The notes beneath the pieces were generated by a model. That model was not told where the DNA came from. It did not search any database and saw nothing but the letters and a program-made list of their open reading frames with translations. From Hexactinellida sp. DTS-2022 (Eukaryota; Porifera; Hexactinellida), in contig JAPNXP010000009.1 of the NCBI GenBank assembly GCA_028753945.1, positions 1,054,001 through 1,118,000 on the forward strand: DNA of 64,000 nucleotides, given 5' to 3'. Of this stretch, positions 30,053 to 41,735 are shown piece after piece. Position 1 is the stretch's first letter; each line of letters opens with the position of its first letter. The position numbers were made by a program, and so were the translations under genes.

Positions 30053-31636
30053 TTAGAACTGTACGCGGGTATTCAGTTTCTTGCTCTTACTGAAGGTCTG
30101 AATCGGACTGACATTGTTATCTTCCAGTGCCTGTTGTTGAATCGGACTGACATGTTCCAGCGCCTGTTGTACCGGCTCTTGGATTTCATACTTTATGTCG
30201 GTGCCAATTAATATGTAATCGTTTCCCAAAGTTACCTCGGAGTTTTCCAGTTCTACCCCGTATTTAGCTGGAATTGGCCATCCCACGCTAAGGTACCTAT
30301 TCACGAGTGGGATTATCAATCGATTTCCTAACCAGTGTACTACGTCTGTTATTTTAGTTGTGTTGATTGCGCCTATTTCCGTGTCCTTAACTGAAATCTT
30401 TAAATCGAGTGTGTCGACTTTTCCTGTGATGTTCGTCTTACTGTCTACCTGAATTAATCCAACCTCTACTTGAGTGCTCCCTTCTACCTCTAGGCTGAAC
30501 GCGTGTACAATTGCATTATCACAGTTCGCATCATAGACCCCAACCTCAATTACTCCACACCCCTGTAGAATTGCACCGTCTGTGGTTATTTCTAGGATAG
30601 GCGGTTTTGTCGAGTACATGTTTAGCGTAAGGTTCATTTCCGGGTATTTGTTGTAGAATTCTGGAATTATATCCTGGAATATCATTGTATTGAAGAAGGG
30701 AATTTTTCCTGCGGGTAGAGTGTCTGGGGTGACGTTGTACTTCAAATAGCCTTCTTCTTGGATTACGAATGCTGCAGTGTTCGCTAAATACGAGGAGGCT
30801 ACCAGATAAACCATTTTGCTAGCCCCAGTAACCTGTGGAATGGGAGAAGGCGTGAATGGAGGTTTTTCTGCCTCAGGGTCTATTGAAGTGAATTCTCCTT
30901 TTATGCCAACTTCTAAATCGACACTGGTAAACACTGGATTATTTACGAGAGAGTAATCGATGACTATCTTATTGTCGATCGGCATTTTTGTAATATACTC
31001 CTCGAGAAATGATTTCCCTTTGTCTTTGATCATTTTGTAAAGTTTTGAGCAGGCATTAGTATTGGCATATGACTTGATTTTGTCCTCAATCTTCCCTTTG
31101 AATTCGTTGGCGAGCCAAGATAGATCTCCATGGAATTTGATGCTGAATGTCGAGATGTCGAGAGAGCACCCGTTTGGCTTAAGGAGAGGATGGCCGGTGT
31201 CGTCTTTATCGACGAGAATAGTGAGGCTGAGACTTGAGTCGGATACCCCGAGGTCCACACTCCCACTTCCGTGAACGATACCAAAAATGCACTTGAAGCT
31301 ATAATGTACTCCTCCGCTCATACTTACGTCATCCACTTTCAAAGTCAGCCCGTTCTCCCCAGTGGTGACTGAGGGCTCCGGGAGTTCGATGTTACCGATA
31401 TGGATGTCGGTGAGCTGATAATGGCAACCGTCCTTCTTCCCACTGTATTCTGGGATGGAGATATCGTTCAGACTAGATTTCAGATAGGGAAGAGCTTTTT
31501 TAAGACTATAATTGAGACCTTTCTGCGTGAGTATTATCCTTGCTCCAGGGTTTTCAGCATAGGACAGATTAACAACGGTTAGAAGAGTCGCAAGTGCAAT
31601 GTAACTGATGATCATATTCGAGTTTTGAAAGTGCAT
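30053..31636 (-). CDS. Secreted two-domain BPI/LBP-like protein, tandem paralogue
   Basis: 527 residues with a signal peptide near 8-27 (IISYIALATLLTVVNLSYA); the ATG at 31615 (MIISY) is an equally good or better start. The mature part begins ENPGARIILTQKGLNYSLK as in BPI. The conserved disulfide pair is in KPNGCSLDISTF and NTNACSKLYK. A Pro-rich linker (EKPPFTPSPIPQ) joins the two barrels; the C-terminal barrel has NTAAFVIQEEGYLKYNVTPDTLPAG, closely parallel to the same segment of the neighbour. The C-terminal 50 residues are extra and contain a short internal repeat (two blocks of QQALE...SPIQ). The three genes share order and strand and come from tandem duplication. Confidence 0.9.
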   Translation of the reverse strand: MHFQNSNMIISYIALATLLTVVNLSYAENPGARIILTQKGLNYSLKKALPYLKSSLNDISIPEYSGKKDGCHYQLTDIHIGNIELPEPSVTTGENGLTLKVDDVSMSGGVHYSFKCIFGIVHGSGSVDLGVSDSSLSLTILVDKDDTGHPLLKPNGCSLDISTFSIKFHGDLSWLANEFKGKIEDKIKSYANTNACSKLYKMIKDKGKSFLEEYITKMPIDNKIVIDYSLVNNPVFTSVDLEVGIKGEFTSIDPEAEKPPFTPSPIPQVTGASKMVYLVASSYLANTAAFVIQEEGYLKYNVTPDTLPAGKIPFFNTMIFQDIIPEFYNKYPEMNLTLNMYSTKPPILEITTDGAILQGCGVIEVGVYDANCDNAIVHAFSLEVEGSTQVEVGLIQVDSKTNITGKVDTLDLKISVKDTEIGAINTTKITDVVHWLGNRLIIPLVNRYLSVGWPIPAKYGVELENSEVTLGNDYILIGTDIKYEIQEPVQQALEHVSPIQQQALEDNNVSPIQTFSKSKKLNTRVQF

Positions 31637-32357
31637 TGAATTCAGTACGTACCCAGTTTATTTATCTTAGTTGAAGTAGGATATTTTATCCTAAAAGCAT
31701 ACAGCTTGCTAATCTTGTTTATTAATTTTAGCCACAATCATTGCTATGCTCCAAAGGGATTTAGTAGGATAATTTGATATAAATCATTGCAACAATATAA
31801 GTTGTAATACGGTAAAGTCTGTGCTGTATTAGGTCATTTGATTAGTACAGGACTCTTACTAAATATTATTCTGCAATTCATAAGATTGAGTGATTCTAGA
31901 TGCATGAGCCATATTGCGTAATTTTATAGCTTGGGTAATCTTTAGGAAAATTAGCTTAGCAGTTAATTTTTATTGGATTCAGTGAATCATTATCTCAACT
32001 TTTCCTATTCATCAAAATTATATGATTTGTTGGTATTACCAATCACTTCATATACTGTAATACGGGAATAAAGGGTAAATTCCAGATTAAATCTAGAATT
32101 TACCCTTTATTCCCGTATTTCAGTATATGAAGTGGTCTGCATTTCTATGAGAAAATACATTAATTAACCGATTAATTAAATATAAATACTAGTTTACTAC
32201 GTCATTCATATTTGGAGTATTGGAACTCTGTTAGATGATTATTTCCAACTTACTACGTACGTGTATTAGTTTTTGGAAAGATCACCCCTAGGGATTATAA
32301 TTACTATCGCAATTCATAACCCCATCAAATACGCTTGTTATATTGAGTGAGCGGAGC
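31637..32357. other. Divergent spacer between BPI-like gene and KIAA1143-like gene
   Basis: AT-rich; holds both promoters and the palindrome at 32045-32133. Nothing else visible. Confidence 0.4.
32045..32133. repeat. 89-bp near-perfect palindrome
   Basis: The arm ACTTCATATACTGTAATACG... is mirrored by its reverse complement ending ...CAGTATATGAAGT, with only a ~12 bp centre and one or two mismatches. Long enough to form a stable hairpin or cruciform. Likely a very small fold-back element. Confidence 0.7.
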
Positions 32358-32885
32358 ATGGCTAGGAAAAATCAGATTTCTTACACAGAACCGTCTCAGC
32401 CCAGTTTTATTAGAGCTTTTAAGCAGAAGGCTGGCTACCAAGAGGGCCCTAAGCTCAGTGACAAATACAAACCCAGTTCAGAGGATGAGAATTCGGATAA
32501 TGAAGTTGATCCCAAATCAGAACTGCTGGAGATGATTGATAGCAATCTACTCTCAGTTGCTCCCACTGAGTCTTGCGATTTAACGAGAGATGACCTCAAG
32601 GATGTTATCCAAGGCAAGGACCTGGCTGCTATTGCAGCAGCAAAAGAGAAGGAGAAAAATGAGTTGGCTCTTAGAGAGGCTGCGAAGCTGCCATATGACG
32701 AGAAGCGAGATGGTAAAATTAAATACAGAGCACCGCCTCCTAACTCTAAGCTTAAGAGGCCTAATGACGATATACAGCTGGAGTCAGATAACAATAGCAA
32801 CAAGAGGAAGAAAGAGAGCGTTAATACCCGCTTGCTAACTTGCATTCCTTCAGATGAAGACGGGTCATCATCTGATAAAGACTAA
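32358..32885 (+). CDS. KIAA1143: KIAA1143-family nuclear-type small protein
   Basis: The ATG at 32358 gives 175 residues beginning MARKNQISYTEPSQPSFIRA then FKQKAGYQEGP, a close match to the N-terminus of human KIAA1143 (MSKRNQVSY...FKERVGYREGP). The middle is acidic and disordered, followed by the conserved block DLAAIAAAKEKEK and GKIKYRAPPPNSKLK, and a Lys-rich then acidic end. The family is conserved in animals but its molecular role is not established. No domain beyond the N-terminal motif is visible. Single exon; CARM1 follows 565 bp downstream on the same strand. Confidence 0.8.
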   Translation: MARKNQISYTEPSQPSFIRAFKQKAGYQEGPKLSDKYKPSSEDENSDNEVDPKSELLEMIDSNLLSVAPTESCDLTRDDLKDVIQGKDLAAIAAAKEKEKNELALREAAKLPYDEKRDGKIKYRAPPPNSKLKRPNDDIQLESDNNSNKRKKESVNTRLLTCIPSDEDGSSSDKD

Positions 32886-33450
32886 ATGCCTCTGGACTAG
32901 GGATTGGTTAAACAAGTCATACACTTCTGACTTCTTCATTGAGGCATACATAGTGTTTGATTATCATTTGGTTACTTTCATTCGCTGGAATCCGATTCAT
33001 TGATTCATTCACTCATTCACTCATTCATGCCACTTGGGAGTCATAAAAGGGAATTTTCAATTTACACTCTATGGATTTTTAAAGTTTAATTAATGGATTC
33101 AAGTTTTAACTTATTTGTTGATAATTAAAATTGAAAGGTATTATATTTTACAAACCCAACTACCTTCTGTCTTTTAGCACACTTGATTCAAAGAGGAATC
33201 GGTGCCATATTTGAGAACAGCTGACTGTCTGACCACACAGCTGAGACAGTATTTCATAACACATAACTTTGCTTATGAATTTTGAGTATTTTTCGTAGCT
33301 CCCCCAATTTCTGCCCTGCCTTTTCACCGTAATTATTCTTATAAATTATTTAAATTAATTAATAATGACATGTAACTTGTCCATGAAATGCCATAACAAG
33401 GGGAGCTACCATTTAGACTCCGGTCTATAGATAACCAGCATTCTATAGGA
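32886..33450. other. Spacer between KIAA1143-like gene and CARM1
   Basis: AT-rich; contains a short TCATTCAC/TGATTC microsatellite near 32997-33027. No gene seen. Confidence 0.4.
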
Positions 33451-35085
33451 ATGTCCTCGCACGACTCCACAGCTGTTTTCAGGAATGTCAGCATCAAACG
33501 TGTAAACGAAGATTCCTCCGTGGTCGAGGTGGGAAGTGGCACTTTTCTGGTGAAGCGAGTCATCGGCTGCATTACGTGCTACCTGCAGAACGATCAGAAC
33601 GAAGCTCTGCTCAATTTCAATCTGGACGATACCATCGAGTTCTTCCGTAACGACGCTCACTGCTACTTTATTCACATCCAAGAAGACGCTACGTATTTGG
33701 TGAAGCTGTCCAACCTAGACGACAACAACCGGTTCTACCAGCTGGTGTCCGCGGCTAAATCGAAAGAGAGTGTGTTTACGCAGCGCACGGAGCTCGCCTC
33801 CGCTAAGCAGTACTTCCAGTTCTACGGGTACCTCTCCCAGCAGCAGAACATGATGCAGGACTTCATCCGCACCTCCACCTACCAGAACGCCATGCTGCAG
33901 AACTATCCGGACTTCCAGGACAAGGTCGTGCTCGACGTGGGCGCGGGGTCCGGGATCCTCTCCTTCTTCGCCATCCAGGCGGGCGCTCGGAGGGTATACG
34001 CGGTGGAGGCTAGCTCCATGGCGATGTACTGCGACGAGCTGGTCCGCAAGAACAACCTCTCCGACAAGATCGTGGTCATGTACGGTAAGATCGAGGAGGT
34101 GGACATTCCCGAGGAAGTCGACACCATCATATCGGAGCCCATGGGGTACATGCTGTACAACGAGCGCATGCTGGAGAGCTTCGTGCACGCGCGGAAGTTC
34201 CTCAAGGAGGGCGGGTCCATGTTCCCCACGCAGGGGGACCTGTACCTGGCCCCGTTCTCGGACGAGGCGCTCTACATGGAGCAGTACAGCAAGGCCAACT
34301 TCTGGTACCAGCAGTCCTTCTACGGGGTGGACATATCCCATCTGAGGGAGCAGGCCTTCGAGGAGTACTTCAAACAGCCGGTTGTCGACACGTTTGACAT
34401 CCGCATTCTCACTGCTAAGCCTACCAAGCATAACGCTAATTTCCTGACAATTAACGAATCCGATTTCGAAGAGATTACCATCCCCTTCCAGTTCGTGATC
34501 CACACCCCCGGCATGGTGCACGGCCTCGCCTTCTGGTTCGAGGTGGCATTCATCGGCAGCCTCAAGACAATCTGGCTCTCGACCGCGCCCACGCAGCAGC
34601 TGACGCACTGGTACCAGGTGCGCTGTCTGCTCAAATTCCCGATATTCGCAAAGGTGGGCCAGGTCCTGGAGGGCCGGCTCGTAATGAAGGCCACCATGCG
34701 ACAGAGCTACGACATGGAGATCGACCTGGGCCTGCAGGGGTCGGGGGTCAGGTCCTACAACACGCTGGACCTCAAGAACCCGTACTTCCGGTACACGGGC
34801 ATCTCCCCCTCGCCCCCGCCGGGCTCCACTTACGTGTCTCCCACGGAGGCTTACATCAACTCTATAGTGACAGCCCAGCCGATGCCAGTGGCTGTGAACA
34901 ACGCTGCCATGCCCGACGCTCTTGGGATGCAGCAGTACGTAGCAAACACGGTACCAGCGGTCTACCAACAGGACCCGAACATGGGGAACGTTCTGTTCTC
35001 CAATGTACCCATGGGGGCCACAGCCAATGTGCAGCCTCAACCGAACCCTCCCTTACAAACCAAGCCTCTCTACCAACCCTACTGA
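33451..35085 (+). CDS. CARM1: Coactivator-associated arginine methyltransferase (PRMT4)
   Basis: CARM1 makes asymmetric dimethylarginine on histone H3 and many RNA-binding and transcription proteins. The intronless gene encodes 544 residues. An N-terminal PH-like region (about 1-105) is followed by [22 protein letters not shown], the SAM-binding motif [15 protein letters not shown], the double-E loop [44 protein letters not shown] and the THW loop in [29 protein letters not shown] is a CARM1-specific block after the barrel. The C-terminal ~100 residues are disordered and probably act in transactivation. Start MSSHDS follows a plausible leader. Catalytic residues look intact. Confidence 0.96.
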   Translation: MSSHDSTAVFRNVSIKRVNEDSSVVEVGSGTFLVKRVIGCITCYLQNDQNEALLNFNLDDTIEFFRNDAHCYFIHIQEDATYLVKLSNLDDNNRFYQLVSAAKSKESVFTQRTELASAKQYFQFYGYLSQQQNMMQDFIRTSTYQNAMLQNYPDFQDKVVLDVGAGSGILSFFAIQAGARRVYAVEASSMAMYCDELVRKNNLSDKIVVMYGKIEEVDIPEEVDTIISEPMGYMLYNERMLESFVHARKFLKEGGSMFPTQGDLYLAPFSDEALYMEQYSKANFWYQQSFYGVDISHLREQAFEEYFKQPVVDTFDIRILTAKPTKHNANFLTINESDFEEITIPFQFVIHTPGMVHGLAFWFEVAFIGSLKTIWLSTAPTQQLTHWYQVRCLLKFPIFAKVGQVLEGRLVMKATMRQSYDMEIDLGLQGSGVRSYNTLDLKNPYFRYTGISPSPPPGSTYVSPTEAYINSIVTAQPMPVAVNNAAMPDALGMQQYVANTVPAVYQQDPNMGNVLFSNVPMGATANVQPQPNPPLQTKPLYQPY

Positions 35086-35507
35086 GTGCCCTGCTGCAGA
35101 CTAGAGGCTCGGAGACTTAGATTTGTTTAATATTCACAAGTACTTATAGTTCTGCTTTATGTAGCAGAGCTTCGTTTATTTTTACCCTTTAATCCAAACC
35201 TGCACTCTTCTTGTCTCCTCTCTGACTCTCTCGGTATCACATCTAGTAATATAGTATGTTCTCTGTTCATATTTAGGGAATTTACTATTTAGTATATTGT
35301 TTGATTTTTAATGTGATGGAATTGAGCAGGAATGTTGAGTTCCGGACTTTCTAATTCGGCCGATCATTTGATGTTCTGAATGGGGATAAGCACCTGTTCC
35401 ATTTATCTCCTAGCTCAGGCCATAAGACATATGTCGATAAGTACAAAATAGAACCAAGTTATTGTATTGTAATTAAATGTAAATTTACCCCTACTTCTCC
35501 AGAACCG
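35086..35507. other. Spacer between CARM1 and Sox gene
   Basis: No gene or repeat. A pyrimidine-rich acceptor-like sequence (cttctccag) ends 6 bp before the Sox start codon, so the Sox transcript may have an untranslated first exon. Confidence 0.4.
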
Positions 35508-36584
35508 ATGGACTTATCGCTACAGCACTTAGAGCCGCACGGGGACCTGGACAGAGACGGGACTGTTATTATAGACGAGAATCACGTGAAGCGACCGATG
35601 AACGCATTCATGGTCTGGGCGAGGGACGCCCGGAGGAAGATTGCTCAGGAAAACCCGAAACTCCACAACGCAGAGATCTCCAAGCAGCTGGGCGTATCTT
35701 GGAGGGAGCTCAGCGACGAAGATAAGTCCCCTTTCCGCGTGGAGGCTAAGCGCATCCGCGAGACGCACATCCACAAGTACCCACAGTACCGATACCGACC
35801 CCGCAAGAAGAAGCTGGAGCAGCTCAAGAGGAACGGGAGACGCGATAAGGCGGCGGAGCCACGAGACAGCCTCACGGTCTCTCCCAGAGCCAAGCGACCC
35901 GCGCAGCCCTCTCTCGCACACAAGCAGCGTCCGATGCAGCCTCAGTTCCAGCCAGATGCCAAGTCCAGCTTAACTCAGCAGGCGGAGTATCTTAAGAACG
36001 GAAACGGAGGCTACGCGTACCCCAATCCGCCTCAGGCCTTCAGCCAGGTCCCTTTCTCCATACCGCAGTTCTCCTCTTACTTCTTCAGTCCGTACGTGGA
36101 CCAGGGACACGGCTACGCCTCGCTCTCCTATCCTGAGCAGAGCTCTCTGCAGCCCGCTACCCATTTCCCCGCAGCGGAGACCGCTGGGTACATTCCCGTG
36201 TCCGAGGCCAAGAGCTGGCCCCAGGCACAGCAGCCTCCGCCCTCCCTCTCCACAGACACCCCCGGATTTATAGTAGCGTCCCCTCCCCTGTCCCCCAGCG
36301 CGTACCGGCTCCCCTATGACGAGAGGCTCTTCGTCCAGCAGGCGTACAGCATGCAGAGCTCAGCCCTGCCAGAGCACCAGTCCCTGTACCGCGGCCCCGC
36401 CCTCCCCTCGGTCCCGGAGGCACAGCAGATTAATCCCATATACTTCCACACGCGCTCCCACCTCACTCACGCCCTCACTCGTGTTGCTAATAACCCCGTT
36501 GCGAACACAATAACTAATATGCTACCCTTACGAATACCAGAGTCATGCGGCTCTTCGGAAAGTAGCTCTCTAGACCTTCAGTAG
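35508..36584 (+). CDS. Sox-family HMG-box transcription factor
   Basis: This 358-residue protein has one HMG box at about residues 26-104: [20 protein letters not shown], the helix [17 protein letters not shown], and [12 protein letters not shown] at its end. RPMNAFMVW identifies a true Sox rather than another HMG protein. Features are mixed between SoxB (AQENPK, NAEISK), SoxE and SoxF ([13 protein letters not shown]), so the group cannot be assigned by eye. The C-terminal 250 residues are rich in Pro, Gln, Ser and Tyr and likely activate transcription; no group-specific C-terminal motif is recognised. Single coding exon, as in several Sox groups. Confidence 0.92.
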   Translation: MDLSLQHLEPHGDLDRDGTVIIDENHVKRPMNAFMVWARDARRKIAQENPKLHNAEISKQLGVSWRELSDEDKSPFRVEAKRIRETHIHKYPQYRYRPRKKKLEQLKRNGRRDKAAEPRDSLTVSPRAKRPAQPSLAHKQRPMQPQFQPDAKSSLTQQAEYLKNGNGGYAYPNPPQAFSQVPFSIPQFSSYFFSPYVDQGHGYASLSYPEQSSLQPATHFPAAETAGYIPVSEAKSWPQAQQPPPSLSTDTPGFIVASPPLSPSAYRLPYDERLFVQQAYSMQSSALPEHQSLYRGPALPSVPEAQQINPIYFHTRSHLTHALTRVANNPVANTITNMLPLRIPESCGSSESSSLDLQ

Positions 36585-38750
36585 TATTTATCTCTTCGAT
36601 TTGTATATATTATTTCATCCGTACCCATCACTTAGCCTTCCATTCACACTCAATCAACATATTACTTACATACAGGCTACAGCCGCCTCTGCTCGCGATA
36701 GAAAGCTCGTATTTATCATATTTTTTATCTCAACAATTGCACCGGCTAGTTTTCAATTCTTATCCCTCTAGATTTGCTCTGCTCTCAAATATACTATTTA
36801 TATGCTCCTGCTGTAGATTAATCGTTCTGAGTTATGTACAATAAATTATTACTGTTTTGAGATTATATTTATATGGGATAGCAGGCAACTCCACTCATCG
36901 GGACATCTGTTCAATCGGCCTGATGTGCCAGAACAGATAATTTAGCTTACGGTAAACCGGTTATACTTAGGGATACTTTTAGCTGACTTTGGTACGTAAG
37001 TTTGTAGTTTACTAGGTCTCTACGAGAATAACTAATATACTAATAAGGACATATGCATGAAGGTTTGTAAATTAAAAGAAATTATTGTGATTCAGATAAT
37101 AATATAATATTTCTATTAATGTACATGTACTCGTGTTAAGAATTACAAGTATTCGGGTCTCCTTGAGTATGCACTAACGGAGTTTACTGTCTCTCGTTGC
37201 GAAAGCGAGAATATTCCGACTACGTATTGTATATAGTACAACTGTATTTATGTTCCAATTATTGTTTTTAGAGATACTGTTTGTCAATAGTAAGAATTAA
37301 TTTTCACTACTACAGTGGATGCCGGATATAAGAACATCGTCGCGAACTACATATAATGTCATTATAACCGACATAAATTATATAGGGGTATATGGCAATC
37401 GTTTCCAATATAATGTTCGATGTTCTTATATTCGGCATCTACTGTATTGTGTTTATTTATTTCGTGCTACCTGTTTTAGAATTAGCTTTTACGAGTCTAG
37501 TCTTACATTTCTGTGTGATCAGTTTTCCATGCATTGTAGTAAGTTATTTTTGCAATTTACACTGTATCGATGATGTAGCTATCAAGCTACCACTGGTCAT
37601 AGTGTCATGTAAAATGCAATTGGTTAAGTGGATGTAATTCTGTTCACGTAAGTATTACTCCTCCCATCCTCTGTTTGAATTACTATAGAATGCTGGTGAT
37701 TGTACTGTCGCCTATTCAATATTGATTTTATTATTCTTATACCCTCTGATCCAATTGCAACGTAATTTCCATTCTTTTAATGAAAACATTTCTCCCCCAC
37801 AAATTTACAATCGGCTTAGAAATTAAATTCAAATTTATTAGAATTCGGTTGCCACATCAATTCACTTGTTATTTGTCTGTTCCTTGTTGAATGCCTAGAT
37901 AATACTTTAACGAAGCCAGTGGCCCTAATAGTGAATCACGGGGATAATTAGGGTTAAAATAAATCCATTCTTTTCCTATATAATAACACAGAACTGTGTT
38001 AGGAATACCCTCATTCAATTGATCTTTCTTCAGGTCCCTCTTGTTGGAAATTCTCTTTTGATTAATTAATTAAATCAATTTAACTGTCCCATTTTCTGGA
38101 CTTCCTTATTGTGATATAAATACAAATTGTTTGTATGACAATGTGTTGAAGTTACATTGCTTTTTCGTTTTGTTTATCCAAATTCATTCTCTACGTTTCT
38201 ATTTACTATTGACAAGAAATCAACTATTTCACTCTAGGATGATGGGTGTTCCTCTACTTTCTCAATCCCTGGTTTTTGAGCGAAACTGTTATTTTATTGG
38301 TTCACGTTAATTGAGCGCATATTCATCATCAGTGGTTTGCCCTTTCCATTTCTAATTAATTAAACTTTCATTACAATCAAATATTATTTAATTATTAAAA
38401 ATACTGTCTGTCCAAATCTAAACAAAGTAGTATAAATCTTCTGACAAGCTTCAGTCTGCATTGCTAATTCTATTATATTCTCTCTCTCTGCATATGGAGT
38501 GCTTTATTCATATTGTATGCCATTCAAATCCATAATACTTTATTGTAGATAAATTTAGACATAATACAAAGCCACCAAAGTACCAATCTATACACCCTTT
38601 CATATATTTTATTGTTTATTCAAGAATTAAATATTCGCTATTTCTCTCTCTCTCGCTTAGAAATTGCAACACAAATTTATGCACTGTGCTGTTCTGACAC
38701 ACTTACTGCATCTCACAACGACTAATCTCTAAGTTCTTTGCTCACTTTAT
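36585..38750. other. Long AT-rich spacer between Sox and GSK3
   Basis: 2.2 kb without a gene. Holds one MITE (37313-37444) and CT-rich runs (TCTCTCTCTC near 38480 and 38645). May contain regulatory DNA of the Sox gene, but no motif can be supported. Confidence 0.4.
37313..37444. mobile_element. pogo/mariner-like MITE, copy 2
   Basis: 132 bp with ends CAGTGGATGCCGGATATAAG and the complement of CAGTAGATGCCGAATATAAG, flanked by TA (37311-37312 and 37445-37446). Related over its length to the element at 16858-16995 in reverse orientation, including the ATAACCG/ATAAATTATA centre. Two copies with matching limits define the family ends. Confidence 0.8.
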
Positions 38751-40049
38751 ATGACGTCACGCGGTCTCTCTCAAGCTCAGGCCCCGCCCGCCCGGGACAT
38801 GTCCGGACGGGCCAGAACTACCAGTTTCGCCGACATGCAGGCAGGGAACAGATCCTCAGTAAACTTAGGTCTCAAGGTTATTCGCGACGACAAAGGCTCG
38901 AAAATAACCACTATCACTGCTACAGAGGGGAAGGGCCCGCCGGACATTCAGAAGGACATTGTCTACTCAGACCTGAAGGTTATCGGTAACGGTTCTTTCG
39001 GAATAGTGTACCAGGCTAGGCTGGTGGACTGTGGAGAACTGGTGGCGATTAAAAAGGTGTTACAGGACAAACGGTTTAAAAATCGAGAGCTGCAGATTAT
39101 GAGGACGCTCGACCACTGCAACATTGTGAATCTCCTCTATTTCTTCTACACAAACGGAGACAAGAAGGAGGAGATCTACCTGAACCTGGTCCTGGAGTAC
39201 GTCCCAGAGACGGTCTACCGTGTCGCTAGACACTACGCAAAGTCCAAGCAGATGATCCCTCCCTTCTACATCAAGATATACATGTACCAGGTGTTCCGCT
39301 CCCTCGCCTACATCCACTCCATGGGGGTGTGTCACCGCGACATAAAGCCGCAGAACCTGCTGCTGGACCCGGAGAGCGGGATCCTCAAGCTGTGCGACTT
39401 CGGCAGCGCCAAGAAGCTGGTCAAGGGAGAGCCCAACGTGTCCTACATCTGCAGTCGCTACTACAGGGCCCCCGAGCTAATCTTCGGCGCGCAGGACTAC
39501 ACCGCACACATCGACATCTGGTCCGCGGGGTGCGTGCTGGCGGAGCTGCTCCTGGGACAGCCCATCTTCCCGGGGGACTCCGGGGTCGATCAGCTGGTCG
39601 AGATAATAAAGGTGCTCGGCACTCCCAGCAAAGAGGAGATCATGGAGATGAACCCCAACTACACCGAGTTCAAGTTCCCGCAGATAAAGCCGCACCCCTG
39701 GAACAAGGTGTTCCGTCCCCGCACCTCCCCCGAGGCCATAAACCTGGCCTCGCGTCTGCTCGAGTACACGCCCTCCAAGCGTCTGCACCCCCTGGACGCA
39801 TGCGCACACGACTTCTTCGACGAGCTGCGAGCCCCCGACGCCAAGCTTCCGAACGGACGCTCCCTCCCGGACCTGTTTAACTTCACAGAGAGAGAACTCT
39901 CCATCAAGCCCGCTCTCAACCAGGCCCTGGTGCCCCCCTACATGCGACTGGGGGCCAATTCACACCAGGAGCAGACACACAACCCCAACAGGCCAGAGGA
40001 GGCGGTACCCCGTGTGGAGGACTCACTAGCAAGGTCCTCACGCAAATAG
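38751..40049 (+). CDS. GSK3B: Glycogen synthase kinase 3 (GSK3-beta type)
   Basis: GSK3 is a Ser/Thr kinase of Wnt, insulin and Hedgehog signalling. The frame has 432 residues from 38751; the second ATG at 38799 gives [12 protein letters not shown], which puts the inhibitory Akt-type site at Ser9 exactly as in vertebrate GSK3B, so 38799 is the likelier start (416 residues; human 420). Motifs: [11 protein letters not shown] glycine loop, [38 protein letters not shown], the activating tyrosine in [14 protein letters not shown] with the priming-phosphate basic pocket, and the scaffold-binding helix [15 protein letters not shown]. Single exon, highly GC-rich at third positions. All catalytic residues present. 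Confidence 0.96.
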   Translation: MTSRGLSQAQAPPARDMSGRARTTSFADMQAGNRSSVNLGLKVIRDDKGSKITTITATEGKGPPDIQKDIVYSDLKVIGNGSFGIVYQARLVDCGELVAIKKVLQDKRFKNRELQIMRTLDHCNIVNLLYFFYTNGDKKEEIYLNLVLEYVPETVYRVARHYAKSKQMIPPFYIKIYMYQVFRSLAYIHSMGVCHRDIKPQNLLLDPESGILKLCDFGSAKKLVKGEPNVSYICSRYYRAPELIFGAQDYTAHIDIWSAGCVLAELLLGQPIFPGDSGVDQLVEIIKVLGTPSKEEIMEMNPNYTEFKFPQIKPHPWNKVFRPRTSPEAINLASRLLEYTPSKRLHPLDACAHDFFDELRAPDAKLPNGRSLPDLFNFTERELSIKPALNQALVPPYMRLGANSHQEQTHNPNRPEEAVPRVEDSLARSSRK

Positions 40050-41018
40050 TGATCCAGCGACTAGTTATTAAAGCATCTGTTTGTTGGCCGCTAAATGCGC
40101 CCAATTTTACAACTCAACCTTTGTATTACTACCCAGTCTATTTTGTATCGTTCCATGTTATGACTTAATTCTTGAATGACTTTTGTATAAATGATCAACA
40201 ACTTTAATTGGCTAATAATTATTGTCCTGTTGAGATGCCAACTTGTTCCTACTCTAATATTATTATACATTAATAAATTGTATTACTAGTGCATACGAAC
40301 ACTTGAATATAGATTATATGAAAGTAGTTATTATGCAATTAAAAATGTACATTAAACTTTAGCCAATCTTATTATGTTTCTTTATTGTGTTTGTGGACAG
40401 GTGTTTAAGTGGAGGTAACACGTCATCCTATTGATAGCTATCAGTATTATGGACTATCCATTTATAGTCAAAACACTAGGGGCATGTAATACTTGAATCT
40501 TGTCCTCAAATATGTTTGTATGTTGAGATCAGCTATAAGCGCAGTACACTGTAACAGCTGATAATTGCAACCATTGCTCAATAAATTTTGCAAGAGTTTA
40601 GTTTTATTAAAGGATTCTTGCTATTTGCTCAATTATCGGAGAATTCTGAGATAATTAGGTAGGTAGTTTCTTGGCAATTTATATGTGATCTATCCGGCTG
40701 CTCTCTCCTCGTGAGAATCTATGTAAGGGTAGTATTACCGTATCATACCGTATATACTGCATAGCTAAATTAGATTTTAAATTAGATCAATAGCAGCTTC
40801 ACAGAAGATGTCCTTTCTGTGATAATTACTCGAATTAAATTAGTTACGACTTCTTATTTAGTTGATGTCGATAACTTGATAATCTAATTTCCGGTGCAAA
40901 TGAGTTATAATTATTTCACTAATTTAGTGATGGCAATTAATTAATAGCTACAAATTTAATGTTGTAACTCGACAACATTCATAACCAATCTCAGTCTTGA
41001 ATCGGGCTATAAACACTA
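40050..41018. other. AT-rich spacer after GSK3
   Basis: No gene visible; includes the GSK3 3' end with AATAAATT near 40270. Confidence 0.35.
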
Positions 41019-41735
41019 CAGTAAAACCTTCAGGAAGTGAACACCCTGGGGACCAGCCAAAATGTTCACTTTTCATGACTTATCATAATTTACAGGGTTG
41101 CCGTGGGAGTGGAATTTCCCATCCCATTCCCACAGGATTTCTGTGCGAATTCCCATATGAATCATTTGCAACTTTCCACACATACAAATAGGCTGCTATA
41201 ACAATTCTGAAAAAGTGTCGTAACTGGTCTACGGCTATGTATCACTTGTATTGATATCCATAAAGGTTTCCTATGGGGATCCATAGGAGATCCCTATGGG
41301 AATTCCCATTTGGGGATCCATATTGAGATCTATATGGGAATCCCCACAGGGGAAATCTGATTCCCATGGGTATGGGAATTCCCATACCCATTGGCAACCC
41401 TGGATTCATAAAGTTTCCTGTCCAGATTCAACTTCAATAGTAACTTATAAGTTATCACATAGCCACATCGAATTAACTGTGCATTCACAACAGTGTGAAA
41501 ACATAGCTGCCAATTAGCTTCAGAAAGTTCATCTCAGCAGAAAAATCCTTTCTTCATATCCTATTCAATTTGGACAATTGGGACATGATTAGGTGTACAC
41601 ATTTCACTTTTCTGAGGTTTTCAGAAATTGGAGGGTAAACACGTAAAACAATAGTAAAAATTTGGGACCGAGAAAAAGTGTTCATATTTTGGAATTGTTC
41701 ATTTATTGAAGGTGTTCACTTTGGAGGTTTTACTG
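41019..41735. mobile_element. pogo/Tigger-like non-autonomous element, ~717 bp
   Basis: Ends CAGTAAAACCTTCAGGAAGT and its near complement ...TTTGGAGGTTTTACTG, with GTGAACACC/GGTGTTCAC just inside, flanked by TA on each side (41017-41018, 41736-41737). No transposase frame. A second element with different ends sits inside it (41093-41402). Confidence 0.8.
41093..41402. mobile_element. hAT-like element nested in the pogo-like element
   Basis: Ends CAGGGTTGCC and GGCAACCCTG are inverted. The interior (310 bp) is built from many degenerate repeats of GGGAATTCCCAT/GGGGATCCATA, giving many small palindromes. No clean 8-bp target duplication is left. Its limits lie inside the pogo-like element, so it arrived later. 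Confidence 0.65.

Noticed and set aside
33715-35040. 441-codon minus-strand frame antisense to CARM1, and similar long antisense frames over GSK3, GARS1 and the coiled-coil gene
   Set aside because: They arise from the GC-rich third positions of the real genes and show no motif or start context.
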